This document shows, one piece after another, positions 1 to 11,470 of a stretch of 62,388 nt of DNA. Below the pieces are notes generated by a model, which was given only the letters and a program-made list of their open reading frames with translations, was not told where the DNA came from and did no database searches. How positions within the stretch are numbered: position 1 is the stretch's first letter; each line of letters opens with the position of its first letter. A program made the translations under genes and the position numbers. The DNA lies in assembly GCA_022925895.1 (NCBI GenBank), contig JAKSYS010000354.1:1-62388 (forward strand). Reading direction: 5' to 3'. This DNA comes from Fragilaria crotonensis (taxonomy: Eukaryota > Bacillariophyta > Fragilariophyceae > Fragilariales > Fragilariaceae).

Positions 1-615
1 CAGTAATGTCTATCCCCGCTCGCAACCTGTCTCTCTTCTCGTATAAATCTGTGATCTCATATAATTCGGTGTCCCTTATCTGACGAGTCTCCATAGTCTG
101 GGTGTTGTGTAGGGTGTGATTCCGAGCCTTCCATACCGTCTGGTGGTAAGTGTAAAGCCTTGAATATTACTTGGAGGCGTTGGTAGCCGAGGCGGGATTG
201 AGGAGTATCTGTATCGAATAGACCTTCTTCAGCCATGTTCCTCCACTCGACACTCAAGTATCCCTTGATTGCATTTTCCCAGCCGATTTCCTGTTGGTCA
301 GTAAGAGCCGCACGGATTCTGTCGTGAAACTTGACTGGAAATTCCTTCGCATTCACTGCATCATCGCTATCACCTCTATACTCAAGCCAGTCAAGTACCT
401 TCCTTTATAAGGTGAAAAACCGGATGAGACCCTGCCGATGACAGGGATGTCCGCAACCGAAGCAGGCCGTTGTCGTGTTCAGTATTCATGTGACATCGGA
501 GGACATGATTGGTGGTCTCGAGTTGTGTTTTGCAGCAGGGACATAGACTTAGGTTGGGATCGCTAACTTTTGCGTTGCGGCATCGAACTTTTCCTGTGTT
601 CCATTGGTCAAACAT
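1..615 (-). pseudogene. LINE ORF2, C-terminal Cys/His motif and tail
   Basis: A frame at 615-391 contains a CPCC..TTNHVLRCH segment, a CxxC..HxxxxC zinc-binding motif of the kind found near the C-terminus of ORF2 in related elements. A second frame (356-57) reads an IGWENAIKGYLSVEW segment. A third frame from about 140 to base 1 continues with VWKARNHTLHNTQT. The three pieces are in different frames, so two more indels lie between them. The last frame is still open at the window edge, showing that the element continues outside. Confidence 0.7.
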
Positions 616-1710
616 GAATTTCGTTTGTGCGACTTGTGCTGATGGAGAGAGCCGTCGATGGAATCGGCCGTAAGCTTCAACATCGATGCGATTCCAGATG
701 CTGTTTGTCCACTTGTGTTTGGACTGAACATACGATCGAAGATGGTATCCGTTGATGTGGAAGCGCAGCAGGATTCCATCTGCGATACTAGTCTGACACC
801 GTTGACTGAGATGGTGATCTTTGCTTCGGGAGTATGATCAGTTTTCTCGATGGACTGTCGTTTGTGTGAGTGCTCGCGATACCATGTGGCGAGTTGATCC
901 ACGTGCGAATTACGTGACACATCTTTCTTATGTGTGCCGCTTGATATTTGAGATGTATCAAGTTGATGTCCTTTGACCCAGACGTGCGAGATCTTTCGTC
1001 GAATGAATTTGCTTTCGTGCTTTATGATGCTCATATAATCAGGGTTGGATGGCTGTCGTTCCTTGATCTGCCGTTGCGTGTGATTCTGGACGTTGCGTAT
1101 CGCCGATTTGCTGTCCGTAACCCATCGGAATGTGCATTGATGTCGTTTACCCCAGGAGCGTTGAAGGAGTGAGATCAGAAGCAGAGCTGCCGCGTATCCT
1201 CCGAGTTCACAACGAGTCGAGTTGGCCGTGTCAAAGGTCCGTCTACAGGTCCCGCCCCTTCGCACAGAATTGTGTTCTGAGGAGTGGTGAGACTCAGCCG
1301 AATGTCCCTTGGCGGCCTTTCAAACCGCCGTCGGATGCGATGGTCAGTGTCTGTTTACGTTGACATTCTCTCCAGATGCGATCTTCATGCTCTGGAAATT
1401 GAATGTGAGTCAGCAACCTTTTCTTGTTCCGCGGGAGTCCTTTGAGATACGACATTAACGGCCTCGATTGTTGGGAATTAATTGGCTGAATCGGGTCGGG
1501 CGTATCTCGTCCTGTCGATATAAGAGTTGGTATTGCCTCATTTCCGATCATATCGTAGGAATTGAGACGATATATATCGTTTCCAAAGTCGTTGTTGGTG
1601 TCTACTGGAGGTAATTGACGGGGCCATGCATCCTTAGAGACAAAGTCGGCAGGCCGTTCGCCTTGTAGAGCCCACAGTGATATGTTGGCTGGGGATGTGC
1701 GATCCGACAT
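549..1710 (-). pseudogene. LINE ORF2, RNase H part
   Basis: Two frames carry an RNase H fold. The first ends with LTIASDGGLKGRQGTFG, which has the first catalytic Asp. The second holds FDTANSTRCELGGYAA (catalytic Glu), WVTDSKSAI (second Asp) and VWVKGHQLD. Between them the expected Trp codon after Thr-Phe-Gly is TGA (about 1,294-1,296), and the intervening 30 codons lie in other frames, so at least one nonsense change and two indels separate the halves. A further shift near 1,700 separates the fragment from the reverse transcriptase. RNase H degrades the RNA strand of the cDNA hybrid in elements that keep it. The fragment cannot make a contiguous protein as sequenced. Confidence 0.8.
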
Positions 1711-3900
1711 CTCGGCTAACGTCGTTATCTGCAGATAAATCCGTAAGATTGATGTCCAGCTGTTGTCTTGGACTGTAGCCTTTGAGTCGGTCTAGATTCA
1801 TGACGTACTGATCATTGGGACTCTGTAGTGGTAGAAGAATGGTATCCGTGATTGTGATCTTGACGTTGTGGTTGGACATAAATTGTCGCATAGATAGGAT
1901 CCATGTCGGAGTAAGGTACGGGATAATGATACTTGGTTCCTCGAGCAATGGGGTTGGAATACCTGCTTCAATTTGGGAGGCCTGAAGTTGTAGCAGAAGT
2001 AAACGTCCGACCTCCGTATTGCCGTATACTTCGTGACGGAAGTATTTCAGCATTTCGATGCCTCCTTCGGTCCTGAGATCAATTAGTCCAAGTCCTCCCA
2101 TTGATTCTGGTCCATGTCGAATTGCAGTCGGCAATCGACTGGATAGACCGAGCTTCTGGACGATGGATGGAATAATTTTTGCTTGAACCTTTTCGAACTC
2201 TTCTTCGTCCACCGCGATCGCTGGTAATGAATATCTCATAGCCGGAGCGTATATCGTTCGGTGAAAAACACGGATGTCCGATGGCGATAATCGGGGCGAC
2301 CGAATATAGCCAGCATATTGGTCCGCCTTGGATTTCAGTACGTGGAGATGGTGCGAGAAGTCGCCTGTCGGAGTTTGGTGAACTCCAAGGATCCGAGCTG
2401 ATGTGTGTATGCCTTGCCGGTCGATTTGAACGGTGGAATCTGTATCCGACGAGCCCTGATAAAGTTTGATTGTTGGGTCTTCATCTGAAAGTTCTCTGAG
2501 CTGTGGTCGTCCTTGTCGCCAATCCCAGTAGAGTGCATACCACGAACATTTCTTTAAGTTCAAGGCACCTCCTGAAAAATGCAGTAGTTGTTCCCATGTC
2601 TGAGCAGCATTTTCCAACGCTTGAACTAATTTCGGAACGTCTTGGTACCATCATCAGTGATGCCGATAGCTGTGTCATCCACGAAAGCGTCCACGAGGCG
2701 TTGGTGAGTGATAGTACCGTCAACCGATCGAAAACTGATACGATCTGGAACGACCTTCTCTAGTGTGTTCAGGAGAACTACTACTAAGGACAACCATACC
2801 GCTGGAGATGCGCCGCTATTCTGCCCAGTGCCAAACAATGGTTCCAGAGTGGTCCCTTTGTATGACGTATTTGAAACACCGTATACCGTTTTCACCATAT
2901 ATTGCATCAGCTCCAGGGATTTAGCGTGTGTTCGGACGGCTTCGTTGGGCATACCACAACGGCGCGCAGCCAACATTCCCAACGCCACGATGATGCGATC
3001 GAAACATGCTGAGGCATCATTATCAAACCGGACGTAGTTCACCTTCAGGAGTCGACATAGATCGGTAGTGAGTTGATTCAACATAACTGGGTCCATTGTT
3101 GTTCGTCCTGGCACCGAGCCGTGTTGTCTGTCGTTGAGTAAGCTAAGTTGTACTGACCGGCGAACTAAACGAGACCCCCACATAATTTTTAGAAACAGAT
3201 TGTAGTCGGCCTCAAACAAATGGATAATGCGGAGACGATTGATTTTGGGGCTCCCTTTGTCTTTTTCGATCATCACATTCACCGCCTTGCACCATCGTGG
3301 TATGGCTATGCCTCGGGAGATTGCGATGTTAAGAAACTTGCGGAGGCAGTCCAAGAGTATTGGATCCTGTATCAGTGCTTTATAATGCCCGAGATGACGT
3401 CCAGACGGTGACGTCGTAGTCGTTTCCTTCCAGGATTTAAATCCTTTAACGATGTCGTCCGCTGTGATAGTCATTGGAATCGGATCTCCCTCTAGTACTG
3501 AACCTGGTATCTGAAAGGATGCTAGAAACTCGCGCAGGAGATATCGGTCGCCGTGCCATTCTGGTGGAATTTCGCCTGCAAGCAATGACTCTGCCTCCGG
3601 TGATAGACTTGAGAACGTTAAGGCGTCATGTATCAACCCATGCCCACAAGGCGATTCTGCTGCAGCTCTAAAGGCGTCTCGATTGAAGCGGAGGAGATGG
3701 TCTTCAATGTCCTCTCGCGTGATCACTGTATCCCATATCAGATTTTCAGGAGCTGTAAACTTCAGGATATTGTGGACTTGACCTGGCACCGTGGCTGTTG
3801 TCGTGTCAACGTGTCTTGGTACAAGCAATTGTTGCAGTGCGGATACCTCGCTGGGTTTCACGATCTGTCTTATTTTGCCATATAACTGGCGACTGTTCAC
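1634..3900 (-). pseudogene. LINE ORF2, reverse transcriptase part
   Basis: Two consecutive frames (3,900-2,626 and 2,617-1,634) form one reverse transcriptase domain. Motif A is seen in VRFDNDASACFDR, motif B in GTGQNSGASPAVW, and the catalytic motif C in AFVDDTAI. Just after motif C the frame closes at TTCCGAAATTAG; one base of shift restores a frame reading PKLVQALENAAQTW, followed by the thumb-like segment with GGALNLKKCSWY. The break is therefore a one-base indel around 2,640-2,650. The polymerase would copy element RNA at the nicked target. All catalytic aspartates are still present, so the damage is indel-type rather than gradual loss of the active site. Confidence 0.88.
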
Positions 3901-4000
3901 CTGGCCATTGTTCGTCTGACAATTACGGCTTTACGTTGAGATTCGGCTTGCGTGTTGGGATTCATGTCAGATTCGTATGAATCCAGTAACTCTTCGTAGC

Positions 4001-6025
4001 TTAAATTGTGTAGAGCCGTTGCTTCCGTTGAGTCTTCCGAAGGGTCCTGTTGGCTTGGTTGAGATGGGATCGAACTTCGTCGATTGACAACTCTTGGGTT
4101 CTATGCGGCAGTGCAAACGATGAATCGAATTGTTGAATCTTTCGCTCCCACCTTGCGAATGTCGCAGAATAATCCTCAACATGTGTGAGTTCGCGGAGTC
4201 GCAATTTCCAGTAACGTAACAGGACGCCGGCATTCCGCAAACGAGGAGACCATTTATACATTTTTGGTTGCGTTCGTAGAACACTTTCCGCATGTTCCAT
4301 AGCTCTTCCTTGGTCATCGTCCCACGCAATAAGTAGACGGCGCACTTGAGTTTGCGTCAGGCTGGAATGTGTTTTGAACAAATCGTCGATCCTGTCTTGC
4401 ATCCGATGATCTGCATAATATTGTTTGATCGTCCTGGTGTACAGTGTGATCAGCTCAGGATTTCCGCTCCTGAGTGCCCGGCGTTGAAGGCTAGGAAGAC
4501 GGTCCTCTGGCATTGATCCGAACAGATGGGATAAATTTAAATCTACATATAAGGCTCTGTGATCTGATTGTGGACCCTCAAAGTATGAGAGGGTACCCTG
4601 TCTACTCATTGCCGCTTCAGTTCTAGGACATCCGAAGATGTAATCGATTCTTCTGTGTGCTGAACCAATGTATGTAGATGGAGCTGGATGGGATTTGTGA
4701 AGATCTACGAGATCGTGGGACCGAAGCATATCGCTCAACTTGGTGTCTTTGGAGAAGACGGCATTAGCATCCATCATAACCACGAGTGCATGGTTTTCCT
4801 CTCTGAGTAACCGGATTGTCGAGGATAGGTCATCCACGAATTGAGTCCTGGGTTGCGGTTGACGGAATCCTTGCGCTTGGAAATACTCGTATTCCCGATG
4901 AAACGTGCCGAGAGGTGCTGTTGTTATCGAGCTCGAGCAGGTGCGGTACCCAGTGATTATGCTACATTTTTGTCCCCCAGATCCGTTAATGGTAAACCCA
5001 CACCATCGACCGAGACCAGAGGGATCAACGATGGGAGAACCGAATACAGTTGTCGTGATATCGCCGCGGATTACCTGAAGAACCCCTCCTGCCTGGAACG
5101 TTTCGTTCGCTCTAAGAGGGTCGATTTGTGCAGAAGGTGATCCGAATACCGTTTTCCCATTTTGAAACTGACGTCGAACGCATTGCTGAAATGACGATTG
5201 AAGGTGAGTATGTTGCCATCCGGAATTTGTCTCCGCCATCCCAAAAAGATCGACTGAATACGAACGCATTGCCGATAGGAAATACCGATAGTCGTCCGCG
5301 GTTGAGGAGAACGTAAGACCTTTGACATTCTGAAACATGAGACGGATGGTACCAGGGTCTTTATAGACGATCGCGTCACCGAATGTCTGATCGGCAACGG
5401 ATCTCCTGACCGGCGAATCGTCAATCTGCCGGGACGCTCTCGTTGGAATAATAGTACCTGTGACGGGGGGATGGGATGGTGTCTGTCGATGCCTCGTGAC
5501 ATGTATCGGCGCTTGGGAGCTCGATGGGAATCTGCTGCTGGTGTGAACATGGTGCTGTGTGATCGAGTAGGTTCGCCCTCCATTGTCTCTATAATCGGTC
5601 TTGGAGTGGTGACTCTGGATGTTTCGCCCATCATCATTTCCGTTCGCCTCCCTCTGGATCACTATGTAAATTGTATTGAGTGTCCAGATCGGGCATAACG
5701 TCAGTGGTAGTGGAGAATTCATCCGAAGTATCGTCCAAAAGGGATACTCCAACTTGAACGTGTTCGTTGTGTGGTTGCGCAGTCGCGGAGTGATCCATGC
5801 CGGAGTGATGGTCGTCATCCTGTTCATTATCATCTGTGGATCCCAGAGACATTTCCTCGAGTTCTGAATGAAGTGTGTAATTGGACTTATCCAGATTTGC
5901 TTGACGAGACTTCTTCTTGATCGGAGATGTAGATTTCTCTGAATGCACGCGTGTATTAACGGCGTGTAGAACCCGGACAGCATCTCGTCGTATCGAGTGG
6001 GTTTCCATGTGGAGATGTTGTACAC
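4001..6025 (-). pseudogene. LINE ORF2, endonuclease (EEP) part
   Basis: This 674-codon frame contains an endonuclease/exonuclease/phosphatase fold. Visible motifs in order are the Asn of FQNVKGL (about residue 230), the Glu of GMAETNSGW (about 260), the Asp-x-Asn of MMDANAVF (about 430), and the closing Ser-Asp-His of GPQSDHRALYVD (about 500). These are the metal-binding and catalytic positions of LINE endonucleases that nick the target DNA to prime reverse transcription. The first 130 codons overlap ORF1 and are probably not translated. After the endonuclease comes a basic linker leading to the reverse transcriptase, which continues in another frame after about 4,000, so ORF2 is broken here. 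All endonuclease key residues that I can check are present. Confidence 0.85.
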
Positions 6026-8582
6026 TCTCCTGGGCTTCTAAGATGGACAAATTTTCGATGGTACGTCTGCGAGTTGTTCCTTCTGTCACCTGCTCTTGCT
6101 GGGTTGTTGTGGTTTGAGCACTGAGCGTGATTTTGGTCAACGCATCCATTTGAGAGGCAATCCTGTCCATGACGTCTGTCAGTCGAGCTACCCTTGTGCT
6201 GAGCTCTACAAGTTGAACGTGGGAGTCCTGTTGTCGTTCCATGGTTAGCACCAGTTTGTCGCTGTTCTCTTGCAGGGTCGCGATAGTTTGCTGTAGCGTC
6301 TTGTCGGTTTCCTTACTCAGTTGGGAGTTTTCCGTTATTGCTTGTTGCTGATTGCGAAAAAGAGCTTCGAGTTCGTTGAGTCGCCGAGTAGTAGCCTGGG
6401 ATAGTAGAGACGGAGTCATAACGGACTGGGTGGCGGACTTCGTCGATGTCGTTTGATCATCATGTCCGGGATCTGGGTCTGATGCCTGGTACGGGGTAGC
6501 CTGTTTTTCGCCGAGAGTCAACAGTTTGGACATGTTCCTACTCTTTTTGTTGCCTGTTTGTTGGTTTGTTGCACCTTCTTGCCTTTGATAGGAGTCGGCA
6601 GTTTTGGGCGAAGGGCACGTAAGTCCCGCCTCATTTCGTACCGACGATGGAGCTCGCTGCCATACTTCTGCAGACGTAAGATGTTCTAGAAAATCCAGAT
6701 TGTGTTGGGTCGATGTGTCTATGTGGATCTCCGACGGAAGTCCTGGTAGACTATCTCGAAATCTGGCTTCTCTGCGGCTGATGGGATTGACGCGAAGACG
6801 GTATTGACGCAGGTGTTCCTGGGCCTCTAAGAAGTGTGATTTTGGTACCAGAAGATATGCTTTCTGATCGTAGCCGCCATTTACCACTTCACATCGAGCG
6901 CTTGCTTCAGTACGTCCTCGAAACAGGGTTGCCGACCACTCCCTAGTAGATCTTTCCACGATAGTGCCATCCTCAAAGTGTTCCTTACGGGGTTTGTCGA
7001 GATTTGTCAAAGTGGGAAACAGAGCTAACGACTTGAGAGATTTCGAATACTGATCTTGCATTTCGAAATAGGAACTGATTTGTGTTGGTGTCAAGTTTGC
7101 CAAAGCGAGTCGGGGCAGATACAACGAGGAGTTTCTTCCCGATAGCAACTCCGACAATGCTTTTGATAACGTGGAGACATGATTTTCCCCGCACTGGACC
7201 GCTAAATGGGTAATCTTTTTGATCAGCTGGGGTTTGATGGAACTGGAGGATGTCAAAGAACGGAGTTTCCGGGGGGGGAGCAGTATGCGGAGACTTTGAA
7301 GAAATCTGGTTCGATGGGTTGTTCGAGCTGCTTTCAGCAAAATGTACCCTGCGATAACATCTTTCCCGCTCTTGGTGGTAGAGTTGGAGATGTTAACCGA
7401 TGTCTGATGAATCTTCAAGGTCTCCTTAGTCCTTTCCTTGTTCTTCCATTGTCCGGGAAACTTTGCCGCAAAACATATGCGGGCACCAAAAATTATTTGG
7501 GATGTCGATGGAAGGAAAACGATATTTGGAGACAGAAATTCGCGTAATTCACCTGGAGATAGCTCGGACATCACCTTTGACATTGTGAGATCGGTGCTTT
7601 CCCAGCGAAACAGTGAACAGTCATCGTCTGTGAACAAATCGGTCATCAAGGTGTGTGCTTCTGTCAACCAAGTTGTCGAATGCTCATTGTAGTTTTTGAA
7701 ATCGCCACCTGGTTTCCATCGAAAAGTAACTCGGTGTGTGCCGTCGTTGGTGGGAACGTTGAGATATTGTTGCATCGCTGACTGTTTACCGATAGAGGAA
7801 GCCTCGGTCGTCATAGATCGGGAGGAGGAGAAGTTCTTGGGACTTGTGCGTTGCTGGGCGTCATCAGATATCACACCAGAGGATTGCCCGAGGGACTTGT
7901 TGGGAATGATGTTGGCCGCGGCAGTCGGGATTGGAGAAGGTGGGACAGTTGTCGTTGGATTGTCGAGGCGATTAGCTGCGGCTGGTGGTGATCGACTTCG
8001 AGAGTGTTTTTTCTTTGAGCCGACTGTGGTCCATTTGGTCGAGTCAATATCCATTACGTCATGGTCGCCGCGTACATAGTCGTTCCATGTGTACTCCAAC
8101 GAATTGATCGCGAGGTATTGAGGAGCATGACGTTGAAGATACGGTTGGGAGACTTCGGTAGCCCATGCCGACAGTGTAGCAGGAATGTCGAGTTTCCTGT
8201 CAACGTGGAAGAGAAAGTTGTACCATACCATTCTATGACAGATGATTGGGTCGTCGCTATACTTCATCCAAAGCGAGTCGAATTTAGTACAATCGTCGTA
8301 GACAAAAAGACCGAGAGTCAGGTAACGGAGCCAGTTCTGCGGAGTACCGATCTGACGATAGGCATGAGCATTTGCTTCTCTGCGATAACGTTCCTCGGTA
8401 GAAAACCAGTCTGTTCCGTTGATTGGCCTTGGCATGTCATGCCACTCTTCAGTATGAAATCCATACTTCGGATGGTGAGGATCATGGTAGGCCGTTGGAT
8501 CCGGAGGGGACGGGAGCGCCGCTTGGGCGGTCATGGTCATGGTGGTGGTGCTACGCGACAACTTCCTATTCGGGATACGCAA
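5634..8582 (-). CDS. LINE ORF1 (gag-like) protein with coiled coil
   Basis: An uninterrupted 982-codon frame. The N-terminal 170 residues look globular and are rich in Trp and Tyr. Then comes a Ser/Pro-rich linker with a basic patch (KKKHSRSRS near residue 190) and a second globular block around residues 280-660. A heptad-rich stretch around residues 725-830 is a likely coiled coil, followed by an acidic C-terminus. In LINE elements such proteins bind element RNA and self-assemble; here that is inferred from position and architecture, not from a recognised domain. The first ATG is used; a second Met near codon 15 is equally possible. Its end overlaps the open frame of the endonuclease ORF by about 390 nt, but recognisable endonuclease sequence starts beyond the overlap. 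It is striking that this ORF is intact while ORF2 is badly broken. Confidence 0.7.
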   Translation of the reverse strand: MRIPNRKLSRSTTTMTMTAQAALPSPPDPTAYHDPHHPKYGFHTEEWHDMPRPINGTDWFSTEERYRREANAHAYRQIGTPQNWLRYLTLGLFVYDDCTKFDSLWMKYSDDPIICHRMVWYNFLFHVDRKLDIPATLSAWATEVSQPYLQRHAPQYLAINSLEYTWNDYVRGDHDVMDIDSTKWTTVGSKKKHSRSRSPPAAANRLDNPTTTVPPSPIPTAAANIIPNKSLGQSSGVISDDAQQRTSPKNFSSSRSMTTEASSIGKQSAMQQYLNVPTNDGTHRVTFRWKPGGDFKNYNEHSTTWLTEAHTLMTDLFTDDDCSLFRWESTDLTMSKVMSELSPGELREFLSPNIVFLPSTSQIIFGARICFAAKFPGQWKNKERTKETLKIHQTSVNISNSTTKSGKDVIAGYILLKAARTTHRTRFLQSLRILLPPRKLRSLTSSSSIKPQLIKKITHLAVQCGENHVSTLSKALSELLSGRNSSLYLPRLALANLTPTQISSYFEMQDQYSKSLKSLALFPTLTNLDKPRKEHFEDGTIVERSTREWSATLFRGRTEASARCEVVNGGYDQKAYLLVPKSHFLEAQEHLRQYRLRVNPISRREARFRDSLPGLPSEIHIDTSTQHNLDFLEHLTSAEVWQRAPSSVRNEAGLTCPSPKTADSYQRQEGATNQQTGNKKSRNMSKLLTLGEKQATPYQASDPDPGHDDQTTSTKSATQSVMTPSLLSQATTRRLNELEALFRNQQQAITENSQLSKETDKTLQQTIATLQENSDKLVLTMERQQDSHVQLVELSTRVARLTDVMDRIASQMDALTKITLSAQTTTTQQEQVTEGTTRRRTIENLSILEAQESVQHLHMETHSIRRDAVRVLHAVNTRVHSEKSTSPIKKKSRQANLDKSNYTLHSELEEMSLGSTDDNEQDDDHHSGMDHSATAQPHNEHVQVGVSLLDDTSDEFSTTTDVMPDLDTQYNLHSDPEGGERK

Positions 8583-8650
8583 TTACGAACGACGGGCAGA
8601 ACGTACTTGCGAAAAACTGAACTAGAAAATTGTGTCTGGTCGATGTGATG

Positions 8651-9449
8651 AGGTGTCATTACAACATCAGAGTGTTCACTTCTGTGTAGCTGATTACATA
8701 CCAATAAACATGGTTTGCGTTACTTTGTATAGGATTGCGTGCAGTCTTCATGCTGGGGGAAGGCGATTCGAGCCCAGCCAAGTCTTTTGTCGCAATTCAG
8801 TGGCAATGTACAACTGTACAAGTTCTTTTAACATTTAAAGATATCATGAAATGGAATTAACTATATTGGTTGCACTCTGAGTATTTCTAACCGCAACTAC
8901 AGTAGCGCTCTGTGCATCTGCTAACTCGTAGTGATGATTCCTGAACTCGTAGATATCGGACGACTTAGATTAATCTACACACACCTGACAACAACAAAAA
9001 CATGCAATTTCGGCACCCCCATTCCCAATCACATATACGCCTGACACCCCTCGCACGGGATATCGCGGTGTCCTAATGCCTACGTTATGTGGGAGTGCTT
9101 GCACGACATACACAGTATACAACGTACTATACCGTACAATACACATTCGCTGAACGAATTCGTATGGAGTTTATGCGATCAGTCTGGAACACCGACGATC
9201 CTCTGACCTTCGAACCTTCGAACCCTGAAACGCATATCATACCGTGGCGGGTATGGAGAGCTGCAGTACTCCGGTAGACATACGATGGTGTTTAGAATTT
9301 CGACAGTACAACAGTATTAGCGGACTGGGCATCACAAACCAATCATACCACTTGTTGCCACAACAACTACTTTCGTCCTTTGACAACTCGAAGTGGCAAA
9401 GGGCCACTCGATTACTCGTATTTTACCTTGATTCTCAACATCAACGCTC
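8651..9449. other. Intergenic DNA between LINE and NMD3
   Basis: No convincing coding frame. The stretch from about 9,090 to 9,150 is rich in GTAC-type words, as are other host intergenic regions in this window. It should contain the NMD3 promoter, but no specific element can be assigned. Confidence 0.5.
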
Positions 9450-11150
9450 ATGTCAACTGCAATAGAGATCCCATGTTGTGTCTGTGGCACAATGATTCTC
9501 CCGAACGCTGCCAATCAATGTTCATCTTGTCTGGCGCAAGAGGTGGACCTGAAAGGTATCCTCCGAAAGGGTCCAGGAGGAGGAAATTTGGTGATTCATC
9601 AGTGTCGTCAATGTCGGTTGTTTGAGAAGACTCCTGGTAACTTCCAAGACGTGGCGCTGGAAAGTCCCGAACTCATGGCCATTTGTTTGAAGCACATTCC
9701 TGCACTGACAGCCCACAATGCTGCAAGTCCCAAGTTATCGCTGGTCGATGCCATGTTTGTCTGGACAGAACCCAATTCCATGAGAATTAGACTCCGTCTG
9801 ACAGTCAGAACGGAAGTTTACAACGTTCGAATCCAACAGCGGTGTGTCGTTGAGTTTGTCATACAATGGAAACAGTGTCCCACCTGCAATCGCGAATACA
9901 CCAATCGACAGTGGCAGGCCTTGGTACAGTTGCGACAGCGACGTGCCACCAGCAATGGTACGGACGATGCAGACTCGGGACGAAGAGGACTGGCAGTCTT
10001 GAAATGGCCCTGGCACGCAATGCCACCATTCGAAAACATGTCCTGTCGGTCGACACGTGCAAACAGGGATTTGATTTTTACTTTTGGGATTGTCGGAAGC
10101 ACAACAATTTAGCAACTATTTGGCGCGAGTAGCGCCTCTCAAGATCAAGACCACCAAAAAGTTGGTCAGTACTGATGTCAAGAGCAATACGGCCAATATG
10201 AAGTATACTGTCGCATGCGATATGGTACCGTTGTGCCGAGACGATATGGTGCTGGTCCACAAGTCGGCCAAAGGCAAAATTGCGGGCAGACTGGCTCGTC
10301 ACAAAAATGAGTTCCGTCGTACATTTGGTCGACGCATCGCCACGGCGAGATCGTTCCATGACCGAGTCCATGGGAGAAGTGGCACCGAAACGTATTACAA
10401 GAGCGGAGCGGAAAATGTGTACAAGGTTCTGTCCAGTACAAGACGATTGATCAGATTCATTGTTTTGGATACTGAACTGCTGCAGAGTACTTCTGATGGT
10501 GTTGGGGAGATTCGGGCAGAGAATCCAACATGTATCAAGGCCCACGCAGTGGAGTCGATAAGTATGCCCTTGCGGATGTGGAAGTCGCGCGTGAGTCGGA
10601 TTTCGGGGAGAATGATGAAACACTGCGATGCGTCACACACCTCGGGAATCTCCTTCAAGTTGGCGATGTCGTACTGGGCTATGATTTAACTACGTCTGTC
10701 ATGAGTGGAGGAGTCGAATGGTCGATGGAGCATAAATGCCTGAACGCAAGTTTTGTAATGCCCGATGTCGTTCTGGTGAAGAAGGTCCAGGGAACTGAGA
10801 AAGATGACGCAGGCCCTGAAAAAGTGCTTGGAAAAGCTAAATCTGGGCGAGCCAAGAAGAGAGAGAAGCGGAATAAGCGAGACGAAAAGAAGGCCCGCGA
10901 ATTAGAAGAAGCGGCTGGACGAATGGGATTTCTGGATCAAGGCGTTGTTAACAAGGATCAATTTGAGGAGGAGCTGATCAACGATCCCGATCTTGCAGAA
11001 GAACTGTTAGCGGCGGAGCGCGAATTGGCAGCGATAGACGAATATCCAATGGACCCTGAAGTTACTCTCGACAACAATCGGCAGCGCCACGAGGAAATTG
11101 TTGATCACATTACGGGCGACGAGGATGACACTACGGTTGACGACCTTTGA
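9450..11150 (+). CDS. NMD3: 60S ribosomal export protein NMD3 (frameshifted as sequenced)
   Basis: NMD3 is the adaptor that binds late pre-60S ribosomal subunits and recruits the CRM1 exportin for nuclear export. The N-terminus has the zinc-binding cysteine pairs (PCCVCG, CSSC, CRQC) and the family block LVDAMFVWTEPNSMRIRLRL, followed by WKQCPTCNREYTNRQW. The middle (LARVAPLKIKTTKKLVSTD) and C-terminus (ALADVEVARESDFGEND, LGNLLQVGDVVLGYDL, PDVVLVKKV) match family blocks in order, and a basic then acidic tail closes the protein. The coding frame shifts near 10,000 (TTGAAATG, where a G appears missing), 10,083 (T run), 10,295, between about 10,375 and 10,395, and near 10,515 (GGGG run). No GT..AG intron explains these. 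It is either a recent pseudogene or carries assembly indels; the preserved length favours the latter. Confidence 0.92.
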
Positions 11151-11470
11151 ACAATAATCCAATATGACAGATGACCATTTATTGCTACCGCGTCCGCCTT
11201 AATCTAGAGATTGCAACAAGCTTCTTAGTCTTGCGGAAGGAGGATTCCATATACCAGACAGTAACCATCGCCGATTTCTTCTGTTTCGTTTATCCGTGTA
11301 TCTAACAGGAGGTACGTGAGAAACACATCGCATAAATGATAGGTGCATCGACACTTTTGATTCTCATACAAATGCCCTCAGAAAATTCGTCCTCCAGTGG
11401 CTTTTTCGCGTGTACTTCAGCATGTCTCGTGTCTCGGCACACGACATCGAGTACGGGGTTCGTAGTGACT
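11151..11470. other. Short spacer between convergent NMD3 and PLOD-like genes
   Basis: About 320 bases holding the 3' ends of two convergent genes. No coding frame or repeat was recognised; the transcripts probably end close together or overlap. Confidence 0.5.

Larger units (their letters stand above)
1..8650 (-). mobile_element. Non-LTR (LINE-type) retrotransposon, partial
   Basis: Reading leftward on the minus strand, the order is ORF1 with a coiled coil, an apurinic-type endonuclease, a reverse transcriptase, RNase H, and a Cys/His motif with a C-terminal tail. This is the domain order of LINE-like elements with an EEP endonuclease. The 5' side lies near 8,600-8,650, just upstream of the ORF1 start. 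The 3' side is not in the window, because the tail frame is still open at base 1. ORF1 is intact, but ORF2 changes frame at least six times and has a Trp-to-stop change in its RNase H domain, so this copy looks dead for transposition. No target duplication can be scored because one end is missing. Confidence 0.88.

Noticed and set aside
8750..8785. TTCGAGCCC-like word that resembles a tRNA T-loop
   Set aside because: The T-stem pairs over only three bases, and no acceptor, D or anticodon arm can be drawn around it.
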